Both the position numbers and the translations under genes were made by a program. 21,024 bases of DNA, taken from NCBI GenBank assembly GCA_028372485.1, contig JAOMYS010000003.1, positions 1 to 21,024 of the forward strand, given 5' to 3'. This document shows positions 1-6,552 of the stretch, piece by piece. The notes beneath the pieces are model-generated. The model was not told the DNA's origin. It was given only the letters and a program-made list of their open reading frames with translations, and ran no database searches. Every line of letters begins with the position of its first letter. Within the stretch, counting starts at the first letter, position 1. Source of the stretch: Rickettsiaceae bacterium (GTDB taxonomy: Bacteria; Pseudomonadota; Alphaproteobacteria; Rickettsiales; Rickettsiaceae).

Positions 1-210
1 CTCATCGGCAGCGATTAATTTTTCCTTAAGTTTTTTAACGGCGTTTTCATTAAATGTTGCAATATGACCATTACTTTCAAGCGTAGAGATACAAATCGAA
101 TTTGGTACTGTAGATTCATTTGTAAAGCGAATGCTCTGATTATTTTGTATAATTAGCTTGGCAAGGGGCTCGAAGGTAGAGGTAATATGACTGTTGTTGC
201 ATTTACTCAT
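1..210 (-). CDS. Unrecognised protein, N-terminal 70 residues only
   Basis: An open frame runs leftward from an ATG at 210-208 to the window edge without a stop, giving 70 codons that begin MSKCNNSHITSTFEPL and end in a charged helix-like stretch rich in Lys, Glu and Ala. There is no signal peptide or membrane segment in the visible part. I do not recognise the family. It is transcribed away from pccB, so the gap 211-566 should hold the start signals of both. A weak purine tract (GAGA) precedes the ATG and lies within a 16-bp tandem duplication. The start choice is moderately secure because the frame is closed soon upstream; the true length and function cannot be judged from this fragment. 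Confidence 0.55.
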   Translation of the reverse strand, partial: MSKCNNSHITSTFEPLAKLIIQNNQSIRFTNESTVPNSICISTLESNGHIATFNENAVKKLKEKLIAADE

Positions 211-212
211 AC

Positions 213-244
213 TTATAATCTCAACTAATTATAATCTCAACTAA
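213..244. repeat. Perfect 16-bp tandem duplication
   Basis: The unit ttataatctcaactaa occurs twice in direct succession (213-228 and 229-244) immediately in front of the start of the leftward partial gene. Read on the minus strand, each copy carries a GAGATTATAA tract, so the duplication doubles the purine-rich leader segment. This is seen directly; any regulatory effect is inference. Confidence 0.9.
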
Positions 245-366
245 TTTAATTGCTCCACTTTACTCATGGTTCAGGTTATATGTCAACAGTTGATAATCTT
301 TTGAGAAGTTTTTATTCAAGTTTGTTATTGATGAGGTGCTATTAAGTGCGTGGTAAGTAAGAAGGG

Positions 367-392
367 TTTAGACATTTCATGCTATGTCTAAA
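367..392. promoter_or_regulatory. Perfect 9-bp inverted repeat, possible operator or RNA hairpin
   Basis: tttagacat (367-375) and atgtctaaa (384-392) are exact reverse complements around an 8-base loop. One wobble and one Watson-Crick pair can extend the stem (366-393 and 365-394). No T-run follows on either strand, so it does not look like an intrinsic terminator. It stands alone between two divergent genes, where a repressor site would be plausible; that role is inference. Confidence 0.4.
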
Positions 393-529
393 TCGCTTAT
401 GCTCTTCTAGAAAATTTTATTAGCCAGTGAGTAATAATACATATTCTTTTTTTAATCACCTTAGTTTTGTAGTTATTGATAAATGTTAGAGTCGGATCAA
501 TTTTTTCTTTCCTTTTTTAAATTATCCAT

Positions 530-535
530 TATAAT
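530..535 (+). promoter_or_regulatory. Candidate -10 box for pccB
   Basis: A perfect TATAAT lies 31 bases before the pccB ATG. No good -35 hexamer sits 16-18 bases upstream (the region is a T-rich run), so the assignment rests on the -10 alone. Transcription from here would leave a leader of roughly 25 bases with no clear Shine-Dalgarno close to the ATG. Confidence 0.35.
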
Positions 536-566
536 GAGCGCAAGGTGACTAAATTAAGTTTTATCT

Positions 567-2111
567 ATGAGCGTACAAACGTTCCAACAGCAACAAGCTC
601 TTGAAAAGAAAAGAATTTCTGCAAGGCTTGGTGGAGGAGCAAAAAGAATTTCCGCCCAGCATGGCAAGGGTAAATTAACAGCTCGAGAAAGGATAGAGAT
701 TCTTCTTGACCCAGACTCTTTTGAAGAGACTGGTATGTTTGTTGAGCATCGCTGTGATAATTTTGGAATGAAAAGAAAAAAATTTCCGGGTGATGGTGTA
801 GTCACTGGTCACGGTACCATAAATGGACGTCTAGTATTTGTATATAGTCAAGATTTTACAGTTCTCGGTGGATCTTTGGGTGAATATCATGCAAAAAAAA
901 TATGCGACTTACTTGATTCTGCTATCGAGGTTGGCGCACCTGTAATCGGTATTAACGATTCTGGAGGAGCGAGAATTCAAGAAGGAGTTGATGCACTCGC
1001 TGGATATGGAGAATTATTTTCTCGTAATGTTAAGGCGTCTGGTGTTGTTCCGCAAATTACATTAGTGATGGGTCCTTGTGCTGGAGGCGCGGTATACTCT
1101 CCTGCACTTACAGATTTTATATTCATGGTCAAAGGATCGTCATATATGTTTGTAACAGGACCTGACGTTGTAAAAACTGTTACTGGCGAGAAAGTATCGC
1201 AAGAAGAATTGGGAGGTGCAAGGGTACATACAACAAAGTCTGGTGTTGCTGATTTGGCTTTTAAAAATGACATAGAATTGTTGCTAGAGACGCGTCGTTT
1301 CTTTAATTTTTTGCCATTATCTAACAGAGCTGAGCTTCCAATCAGACCTACTCGTGATCCTGCGGATAGAGTCGATATGTCACTCAACACTCTTGTTCCA
1401 TCTGTGCAAAACAAGCCCTATGATATGAAAGAGTTGATTGAGCGTATAGTTGATGAAGGGGAGTTTTTTGAAATTCAATCAGATTATGCGAAAAATATTA
1501 TCATTGGTTTTGGTTATATGGAAGGAGGCCCTGTGGGATTCGTTGCAAATCAACCCATGCACTCAGCAGGTTGTTTAGATATTAATGCATCTTGTAAAGC
1601 TGCGAGATTTATCAGGTTTTGTGATGCGTTTAGCATTCCGCTTGTAACACTTGTTGATGTTCCTGGATTTTTACCTGGTGTTGACCAGGAATATAGTGGT
1701 ATAATTAAGCACGGTGCAAAATTGCTGTACGCTTATGCAGAGGCTACTGTGCCAAAAATTACAGTTATCACCAGAAAAGCATATGGTGGGGCTTATATAG
1801 TTATGAACTCAAAACATTTGCGTGGTGATATAAATTACGCTTGGGTAAATTCCGAAATTGCTGTTATGGGTGCAGAAGGTGCTGCTGAAATTATATTCAG
1901 AGATGAGTGTAATGACCCAGAATTAAAGAAAAAAAAGATTGAAGAATATAGAGAAAATATTACTTCACCATTCATTGCTGCGTCTAGAGGATATCTTGAT
2001 GATATAATAAAACCTCAAAATACAAGGTGGAGAATTTGTAAATCTTTGAAATACTTACGTGGAAAGAAATCTCAAATGCCATGGAAAAAACATGATAACC
2101 TTCCACTGTAA
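567..2111 (+). CDS. pccB: Propionyl-CoA carboxylase beta subunit (carboxyltransferase)
   Basis: This is the carboxyltransferase subunit of biotin-dependent propionyl-CoA carboxylase, which moves CO2 from carboxybiotin on PccA to propionyl-CoA, giving methylmalonyl-CoA in the cytoplasm. The 514 residues match the usual length of about 510. The N-terminal crotonase-fold half shows ARLGGG (19-24), KLTARERI (36-43), INDSGGARIQEG (129-140) and GPCAGGAVYSPA (169-180). The C-terminal half shows DVPGFLPG (364-371), the RKAYGGAYIVM oxyanion region (403-413) and NSEIAVMGAEGAAE (428-441). An Asp at 421 falls where characterised propionyl-CoA carboxylases carry a specificity-determining Asp. The start is supported by the standard N-terminal alignment, although no strong Shine-Dalgarno is visible. 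pccA follows after a small cold-shock gene. Substrate preference (propionyl- versus other acyl-CoA) is inferred from family resemblance. Confidence 0.95.
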   Translation: MSVQTFQQQQALEKKRISARLGGGAKRISAQHGKGKLTARERIEILLDPDSFEETGMFVEHRCDNFGMKRKKFPGDGVVTGHGTINGRLVFVYSQDFTVLGGSLGEYHAKKICDLLDSAIEVGAPVIGINDSGGARIQEGVDALAGYGELFSRNVKASGVVPQITLVMGPCAGGAVYSPALTDFIFMVKGSSYMFVTGPDVVKTVTGEKVSQEELGGARVHTTKSGVADLAFKNDIELLLETRRFFNFLPLSNRAELPIRPTRDPADRVDMSLNTLVPSVQNKPYDMKELIERIVDEGEFFEIQSDYAKNIIIGFGYMEGGPVGFVANQPMHSAGCLDINASCKAARFIRFCDAFSIPLVTLVDVPGFLPGVDQEYSGIIKHGAKLLYAYAEATVPKITVITRKAYGGAYIVMNSKHLRGDINYAWVNSEIAVMGAEGAAEIIFRDECNDPELKKKKIEEYRENITSPFIAASRGYLDDIIKPQNTRWRICKSLKYLRGKKSQMPWKKHDNLPL

Positions 2112-2156
2112 ACGTATAAATAATCAAATTAATAACTAAAAAATGGAGAAAAAGTT

Positions 2157-2360
2157 ATGATAAAAGGAAAAGTAAAATGGTTTAACCCTACAAAAGGTTA
2201 TGGATTCATAGAGCCAGAAGATGGAAGCAAGGATGTATTCGTGCATATTAGCGAAGTAGAAAATGCTGGCCTTAGGACTTTAAACGAGAATCAACTTGTT
2301 GGTTATGAAGTCGAAGAAAATAAAGGAAAATCATCAGCGGTTCAACTTAAGTCTTTATAA
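2157..2360 (+). CDS. Cold-shock domain protein (CspA family)
   Basis: This small cytoplasmic protein of 67 residues is a single cold-shock domain that binds single-stranded nucleic acid and melts RNA structure. It carries KGKVKWFNPTKGYGFI with the RNP1 motif KGYGFI (residues 13-18) and the RNP2 motif VFVHI (27-31), and its length is normal for the family. A GGAG Shine-Dalgarno at 2145-2148 lies 8 bases before the ATG, so the start is secure. It sits 45 bases after pccB and 15 bases before pccA, an odd place because the two carboxylase subunits are usually adjacent or separated by metabolic genes. A hairpin overlaps its stop codon. Which Csp paralogue it is cannot be told from one copy. Confidence 0.93.
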   Translation: MIKGKVKWFNPTKGYGFIEPEDGSKDVFVHISEVENAGLRTLNENQLVGYEVEENKGKSSAVQLKSL

Positions 2361-2366
2361 GGCTTA
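2348..2366 (+). promoter_or_regulatory. Hairpin over the csp stop codon that covers the pccA AAGG
   Basis: taagtctttataaggctta folds into an 8-bp stem (one G-U pair) with a 3-base loop. It contains the csp stop codon (2358-2360) and the only Shine-Dalgarno-like tract, AAGG (2359-2362), before the pccA ATG at 2376. No T-run follows, so a terminator role is unlikely. It could couple or restrict pccA translation; the fold is read from the sequence, the function is inference. Confidence 0.4.
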
Positions 2367-2375
2367 GAATTATTC

Positions 2376-4376
2376 ATGAGCAAACCATTATTTGAAAAGG
2401 TTTTAGTAGCGAATAGGGGCGAGATAGCCCTTCGCATAATGAAAACTCTAAGAGATATGGGCATTAAGTCTGTTGCTGTATATTCAGAAGCAGACACTAA
2501 TGCCAAGCATGTGCAATATGCAGACGAAGCATATTATATAGGAAATTCATCAGCGACAGAAAGCTACTTATCTATTCCAAATATTATCAGCGCGGTTCGA
2601 GTAAGCGGCTCTGAAGCTGTTCACCCTGGATATGGATTTTTGTCTGAGAATGCACAATTCGCGAATATATTGAAGAGCGAAGGTGTTACTCTAATTGGTC
2701 CTAGTGCTAAGGTGATCAAAAAGATGGGAGACAAAATCGAAGCAAAGAAAGTTGCTATCGATTCTGGCGTAAGCACGGTTCCTGGATATATGGGAACTAT
2801 AGACTCCCTTGAAAAAGCGATAGAGATATCCGAAAATATAGGATTTCCAGTCATGATCAAAGCTGCAGCTGGTGGTGGTGGTCGTGGGATGCGTATCGTT
2901 GCAAACCAGAAAGAAGTGGAAAAAGCATATGAATCTGCAAAATTTGAAGCAGAGAATTGCTTTAGTGATGATAGGGTATTCATTGAAAAACTTATCATTG
3001 CTCCAAGACATATAGAAATTCAAGTTCTTGCTGATCAGCACAAAAATGTTGTTTGTTTAGGAGAACGTGAGTGTTCTATTCAACGATATCATCAAAAAAT
3101 CATTGAAGAAGCGCCTAGTTCTTTTGTAGACGAAGAAACTAGACAAAAAATGTATAAAGAAGTGATAGCGCTTGTTAATAAGGTGGGATATTTTTCTGCA
3201 GGTACTGTCGAATTCATGATGGATAATAATAAAAATTATTATTTCCTTGAGATGAACACACGTCTGCAAGTGGAACATCCTGTTACAGAATTGATTACTG
3301 GAATTGATTTAGTAGAACAAATGGTTCGTGTTGCTGCTGGAGAGAAGCTATCCTTTACACAAAATGATGTAAAATTAAATGGATGGGCAATTGAGTCTAG
3401 AATTTGCGCAGAAGACCCCACACGTGGATTTTTACCGTCTAGTGGTCGTATATTAGAATATCAAGAACCTCCTAAAAGCTCTAATATAAGAGTTGATAGT
3501 GCTATAGGTGCAGGTGGTGAAGTTAGTATGTTCTATGATGCAATGATTGCAAAATTATGTACTTACGCACCAACTAGAAATGGCGCTATTGAATTAATGA
3601 AAAGTTCATTAGGCTCATTCATTATTAATGGAATATCACACAATATTAGCTTCTTAGAGGCGTTGATTAATCATAAAAAATTCATTGATGGTAACATCCA
3701 TACTGGTTTTATAGATGAAGAGTACCCAGATGGCTTTTCTGGAGCAAAACTTACTTCAAAAATAAATGAGGTATTTCTTGCTACTGGCATTTTTGCTTTT
3801 TTAACAGAGCAAAAAAGAGCTGTTTCATTACCAAACCAAATGAATGATCAATTCAATAAAATTGGTACTAGGTGGGTTGTATCCATCGATGGGGAACAAT
3901 TACCTGTTATTACCAAGGAAGTAGAAGGCGGGTATAATATAAGGCATGAATTTAACCGTATTACTATTCGCAGTAACTGGAACATAGGTAGTTCATTAAT
4001 TGCTGCAATTATTAATGGTAAGAAAGTTAATGTAAAAGTAGAGCGTATTGCTACTGGTTATAGGCTAATTCATTCAGGTATAACAGTGGATGTATATGCA
4101 AGATCACCAAGAATGTCTGAGCTCGAATCTTTAATGCCTATCAGAGATGATAAAGACAATAGCCAAGAGCTTCTTGCTCCTTTATCTGGTCAGATTATTT
4201 CAATTAATGTAAAAGTGGGGGATGAAGTAGCCATAGGGCAAGATCTTCTTGCATTGACTGCGATGAAGATGGAAAATATCATTACGTCCGAACGAGAAGG
4301 AAAGATAGCAAAAATTATGGTATCAGAACTAGACAGCGTCACTAGCGGTCAGATACTGTTAGAGTTTGAGGAATAA
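2376..4376 (+). CDS. pccA: Propionyl-CoA carboxylase alpha subunit (biotin carboxylase plus biotin carrier)
   Basis: This subunit carboxylates its own biotin using ATP and bicarbonate and delivers the CO2 to PccB. It has 666 residues, the normal size. The biotin carboxylase N-domain opens at 7-20 (EKVLVANRGEIALR). The ATP-grasp part shows the glycine loop KAAAGGGGRG (162-171), RECSIQRYHQKIIEEAP (231-247) and EMNTRLQVEHPVTE (292-305). The biotin carboxylase C-domain follows to about 450, then a less conserved linker that contacts the beta subunit. The last 67 residues form the biotinyl domain, with AMKM placing the biotinylated lysine at 631. The start fits the family N-terminus, but its Shine-Dalgarno is weak, 13 bases away, and lies inside a hairpin. 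A biotin ligase would be needed and is not in the window. The context with pccB makes propionyl-CoA the likely substrate. Confidence 0.95.
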   Translation: MSKPLFEKVLVANRGEIALRIMKTLRDMGIKSVAVYSEADTNAKHVQYADEAYYIGNSSATESYLSIPNIISAVRVSGSEAVHPGYGFLSENAQFANILKSEGVTLIGPSAKVIKKMGDKIEAKKVAIDSGVSTVPGYMGTIDSLEKAIEISENIGFPVMIKAAAGGGGRGMRIVANQKEVEKAYESAKFEAENCFSDDRVFIEKLIIAPRHIEIQVLADQHKNVVCLGERECSIQRYHQKIIEEAPSSFVDEETRQKMYKEVIALVNKVGYFSAGTVEFMMDNNKNYYFLEMNTRLQVEHPVTELITGIDLVEQMVRVAAGEKLSFTQNDVKLNGWAIESRICAEDPTRGFLPSSGRILEYQEPPKSSNIRVDSAIGAGGEVSMFYDAMIAKLCTYAPTRNGAIELMKSSLGSFIINGISHNISFLEALINHKKFIDGNIHTGFIDEEYPDGFSGAKLTSKINEVFLATGIFAFLTEQKRAVSLPNQMNDQFNKIGTRWVVSIDGEQLPVITKEVEGGYNIRHEFNRITIRSNWNIGSSLIAAIINGKKVNVKVERIATGYRLIHSGITVDVYARSPRMSELESLMPIRDDKDNSQELLAPLSGQIISINVKVGDEVAIGQDLLALTAMKMENIITSEREGKIAKIMVSELDSVTSGQILLEFEE

Positions 4377-4551
4377 GAGAGTTGGTTACATCCAGAATAA
4401 GAGTGGTATTGCTCAAATGTTTGCTACTTAAATGCGTGGTGTAATACATAATCGCCAATAACAGATGTGATCTAATGTGAATAATTTATTTTATCACGAA
4501 AATCTTGGTGTTGTTTAATATAGATAGATATTTCCTGTTGTGCGCTAATTG
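4377..4551. other. Gene-free left part of the pccA-ruvB gap
   Basis: The 506-base gap between the convergent genes pccA and ruvB starts with about 175 bases in which I see no gene, tRNA fold or convincing terminator. From 4552 onward it is filled by palindromic repeats, listed separately. Confidence 0.5.
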
Positions 4552-4591
4552 TGTCATCAGTGTAAATTGGAGAATTACTATATGAAAGTCC
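4552..4591 (+). repeat. Type C repeat, left half (C1)
   Basis: It starts with GTCATC, continues with a body close to gtgtaaattggagaattact, and ends gaaagtcct directly against a type A element. The same truncated form with the same junction occurs at 9242-9287, where the body reads gtgtaaattcgagtattact. Complete type C elements are at 12685-12759 and 14050-14097. The right arm that would close the palindrome is missing. Confidence 0.6.
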
Positions 4592-4629
4592 TCAACCTGT
4601 CATCTTGCATGCGAGCTCTTTGCGAACCC
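4592..4629 (+). repeat. Partial type A repeat
   Basis: This partial copy starts tcaacctgtcatctt and keeps the GAGCTCTTTGCGA body, but breaks off before the right arm. It is followed without a gap by the complete copy at 4630-4695, so the 14-base head tcaacctgtcatct is repeated 38 bases apart. Confidence 0.65.
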
Positions 4630-4695
4630 TCAACCTGTCATCTCGTAAATGAGCGTTTTGCGAGTTATACGAGATCTCTAAAGCATGGAGGTTGA
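4630..4695 (+). repeat. Type A palindromic repeat (A1)
   Basis: This is the complete copy of a roughly 65-base element. The inner arms atctcgta (4640-4647) and tacgagat (4668-4675) are exact reverse complements. The outer ends tcaacct (4630-4636) and aggttga (4689-4695) are also exact reverse complements. A single unpaired A precedes the right inner arm, as in the other types. Other copies lie at 9288-9350 and, inverted, at 20967-21024. Confidence 0.85.
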
Positions 4696-4711
4696 TTCTT
4701 CTGTTGTTACA

Positions 4712-4752
4712 AGATTCCGTATAGCTCCCTTAGCAGTCGCTTACGGAATGAC
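4712..4752 (-). repeat. Type B palindromic repeat (B1)
   Basis: The arms attccgta (4714-4721) and tacggaat (4742-4749) are exact reverse complements. An inner AGC/GCT extends the stem past one unpaired base. Read on the minus strand it runs from GTCATTCCGTAAGCG to GCTATACGGAATC. Other copies lie at 9359-9401, 14121-14163 and 20913-20954. Confidence 0.85.
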
Positions 4753-4832
4753 GTAGAACGGGACGGAATCGTTTATGCTCTATTGATGGCTGTGTACGTA
4801 CTTTCTAGACTTTTTAGAGCCATGCAGACAAC

Positions 4833-4866
4833 GCCAAGCGACCTCTAAGGGAGCTATACGAAATCT
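4833..4866 (+). repeat. Degenerate type B repeat, inverted to B1
   Basis: The segment ending gggagctatacgaaatctc is a decayed type B copy in the opposite orientation to B1, with the left stem partly lost. Together with B1 it makes a long inverted repeat around about 80 bases of unrelated sequence. Its right end lies just 16 bases before the stop-codon end of ruvB. Confidence 0.7.
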
Positions 4867-4882
4867 CTTCAAAATAAATTGA

Positions 4883-5863
4883 TTATAAATTCAAATGAAT
4901 AAGAGCATTGTCAGTAATCATTCTTCCTCTTGGTGTGCGTTGAAGCATTCCTATTTGTATAAGATATGGTTCTATTGCCTCTTCTATCGCATCACGCTGC
5001 TCTGATAATGCTGCTGCGATTGTTTCGATACCTACAGGCCCTCCGTTATAATTATCGGATATAAAACGTAAATAGCGATAATCATTACTATCAAGTCCAG
5101 CTTTATCAATCTCCAGGCGATTCAGAGCATTATCTGCTACCTCTTGATCAATCTCAGATTCGTTACTTACTGATGCAAAATCTCTAACTCTTTTCAAAAG
5201 GCGAAGTGCGATTCTTGGAGTGCCACGAGAGCGCTTTGCAATTTCTTTTGCCCCATCCTTTGTAATTCCCGTCTCCATAAGTGATGATGCTCTATTTATA
5301 ACTCTTACTAGCTCATCATTATTATAGAAGTTTAAACGAAGTGGAATGCCGAAGCGATCCCTAAGTGGATTACTGAGAAGACCTAATCTTGTAGTTGCAC
5401 CAATCAAGGTAAATTTTGGAAGATCAATACGAACAGATCTTGCAGCAGGTCCTTCACCTATTATTATATCCAGAGAGAAATCTTCCATAGCTGGATACAG
5501 CACCTCTTCTATATTAGTGCTAAGCCTATGTATCTCATCAATAAATAATACGTCATTTTCTTGTAAATTAGTCAAAATAGCAGCAAGATCTGCAGCCTTC
5601 GACAAAGTAGGGCCAGAGGTAGCTTTGAAGTTCACACCCATTTCTCTTGAGATAATATGAGCAAGAGATGTTTTTCCAAGACCAGGTGGTCCATAAAAAA
5701 GCGTATGATCAAGCGCTTCGCATCTGGATTGCGCCGCTTTAATAAAAACACCTAGGTTAGATTTGATATGGTCCTGACCTATAAAATCTTGCAACAAATT
5801 CGGTCTTAGCGAGAAATCCCTATCCGTTTCTAGCTCATCTTTTGATAGAATTTCTGCGCTCAT
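4883..5863 (-). CDS. ruvB: Holliday junction branch migration ATPase RuvB
   Basis: This hexameric AAA+ motor drives branch migration of Holliday junctions together with RuvA. Its 326 residues are slightly short of the usual 330-345. It shows the Walker A motif GPPGLGKT (58-65), Walker B LFIDE (106-110), the sensor 1 region GATTR (155-159) and the arginine finger in RDRFG (Arg170). The C-terminal winged-helix region holds GGPVGIETIAAAL and the terminal RTPRGR motif. Its ATG overlaps the ruvA stop by 4 bases (5860-5863), so the two are translationally coupled. The resolvase gene ruvC is not in the window. Confidence 0.97.
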   Translation of the reverse strand: MSAEILSKDELETDRDFSLRPNLLQDFIGQDHIKSNLGVFIKAAQSRCEALDHTLFYGPPGLGKTSLAHIISREMGVNFKATSGPTLSKAADLAAILTNLQENDVLFIDEIHRLSTNIEEVLYPAMEDFSLDIIIGEGPAARSVRIDLPKFTLIGATTRLGLLSNPLRDRFGIPLRLNFYNNDELVRVINRASSLMETGITKDGAKEIAKRSRGTPRIALRLLKRVRDFASVSNESEIDQEVADNALNRLEIDKAGLDSNDYRYLRFISDNYNGGPVGIETIAAALSEQRDAIEEAIEPYLIQIGMLQRTPRGRMITDNALIHLNL

Positions 5864-6468
5864 GATACCCCCTTAGAATGTTTTTGAAGAGCAGTCTTAA
5901 TAAGCTCATTAATGGGCATATCAGCATTACTAGAAAGAATGGAGTTTACCCTATTATATGCATCAATCCGACTCACACCCAAATTCACAAGTGCTAAAAC
6001 AGCATCATTCGCATTACTAGTATTTTTTGGTAAAGAAGAGGTATTACTTGAAGACAGATCTAGATCACTCAACGCAAATTTATCTTTTAGCTCTGTAATA
6101 ATACGCTCTGCAAGTTTTTTACCAACGCCAGATACGCCATTAAAAGCCTCTTTATCTCTAGTAGCAAGAGCCATTTCTATCTGCTGGGGAGTCAGGTGCG
6201 AAAGAATCGCCAAGGCCATTCTTGTTCCCACTCCTTTTACTGATTGCAACATAGAGAAGCTTGTTTTTTCCTCTATATTATAAAATCCATAAAGATGTAT
6301 ATGATCTTCCCTCACATGAGTCTGTATCAGCACTTCAAAATATTCACCAAGTGACAATTTACCAAGAGTCTTGGAAGAAGAATATACAAGATACCCTACC
6401 CCTTCCACATCTAAGATGAAGTGATCATCATAAATCGAATCTACTTTTCCTTTTAGTTTTCCTATCAT
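5860..6468 (-). CDS. ruvA: Holliday junction DNA helicase subunit RuvA
   Basis: RuvA is the tetrameric junction-binding partner that loads RuvB. The 202 residues match the family length. An N-terminal OB-fold starts MIGKLKGKVD, and two helix-hairpin-helix segments lie around 71-90 (LQSVKGVGTRMALAIL) and 108-124 (FNGVSGVGKKLAERI). A Ser/Asn-rich flexible linker runs over about 135-152. A C-terminal domain (about 155-200, LVNLGVSRIDAYNRV) is expected to contact RuvB. The gene heads the ruvA-ruvB pair and is divergent from the MFS carrier, with 84 bases between the two starts. No obvious LexA-like box was seen in that gap. Confidence 0.96.
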   Translation of the reverse strand: MIGKLKGKVDSIYDDHFILDVEGVGYLVYSSSKTLGKLSLGEYFEVLIQTHVREDHIHLYGFYNIEEKTSFSMLQSVKGVGTRMALAILSHLTPQQIEMALATRDKEAFNGVSGVGKKLAERIITELKDKFALSDLDLSSSNTSSLPKNTSNANDAVLALVNLGVSRIDAYNRVNSILSSNADMPINELIKTALQKHSKGVS

Positions 6469-6483
6469 AAAGTGAGCTGCTAC

Positions 6484-6510
6484 TTGCCTACATAAATCAC
6501 ATACTATAAT
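6484..6510 (+). promoter_or_regulatory. Candidate promoter of the MFS gene
   Basis: TTGCCT (6484-6489) and a perfect TATAAT (6505-6510) are separated by 15 bases, which is short for a sigma-70 promoter. The predicted transcription start would be about 35 bases before the ATG at 6553. Confidence 0.4.
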
Positions 6511-6552
6511 ATCGGCTGAATATTAAATACGCAAATCATTCTATTAAACATT

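Larger units (their letters stand above)
211..566. other. Gene-free divergent gap before pccB
   Basis: This 356-base gap separates the leftward partial gene from pccB. No open frame of convincing composition and no tRNA fold was seen. It holds the 16-bp tandem duplication at 213-244, an isolated perfect hairpin at 367-392 and a TATAAT box at 530-535. None of the palindromic repeat types found elsewhere in the window is present here. Confidence 0.6.

Noticed and set aside
977..1414. A 145-codon minus-strand frame inside pccB
   Set aside because: It is antisense to a strongly conserved enzyme and has no recognisable domain or start signal.
4377..4551. Search for a tRNA or small RNA in the gap after pccA
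   Set aside because: No cloverleaf, promoter-terminator pair or conserved motif could be supported by eye.
4592..4752. Possible CRISPR array
   Set aside because: The repeats are palindromes of different types with irregular spacing and mixed orientation, and there are no cas genes.
4552..4882. Possible intrinsic terminators or an insertion sequence remnant
   Set aside because: Stems are not followed by T-runs on either strand, and no transposase-like reading frame or target duplication was seen.
5346..6283. Plus-strand open frames of 104 and 123 codons in the ruvB-ruvA region
   Set aside because: Both are antisense to the ruvA/ruvB coding sequence, whose motifs are intact; no supporting ribosome sites.
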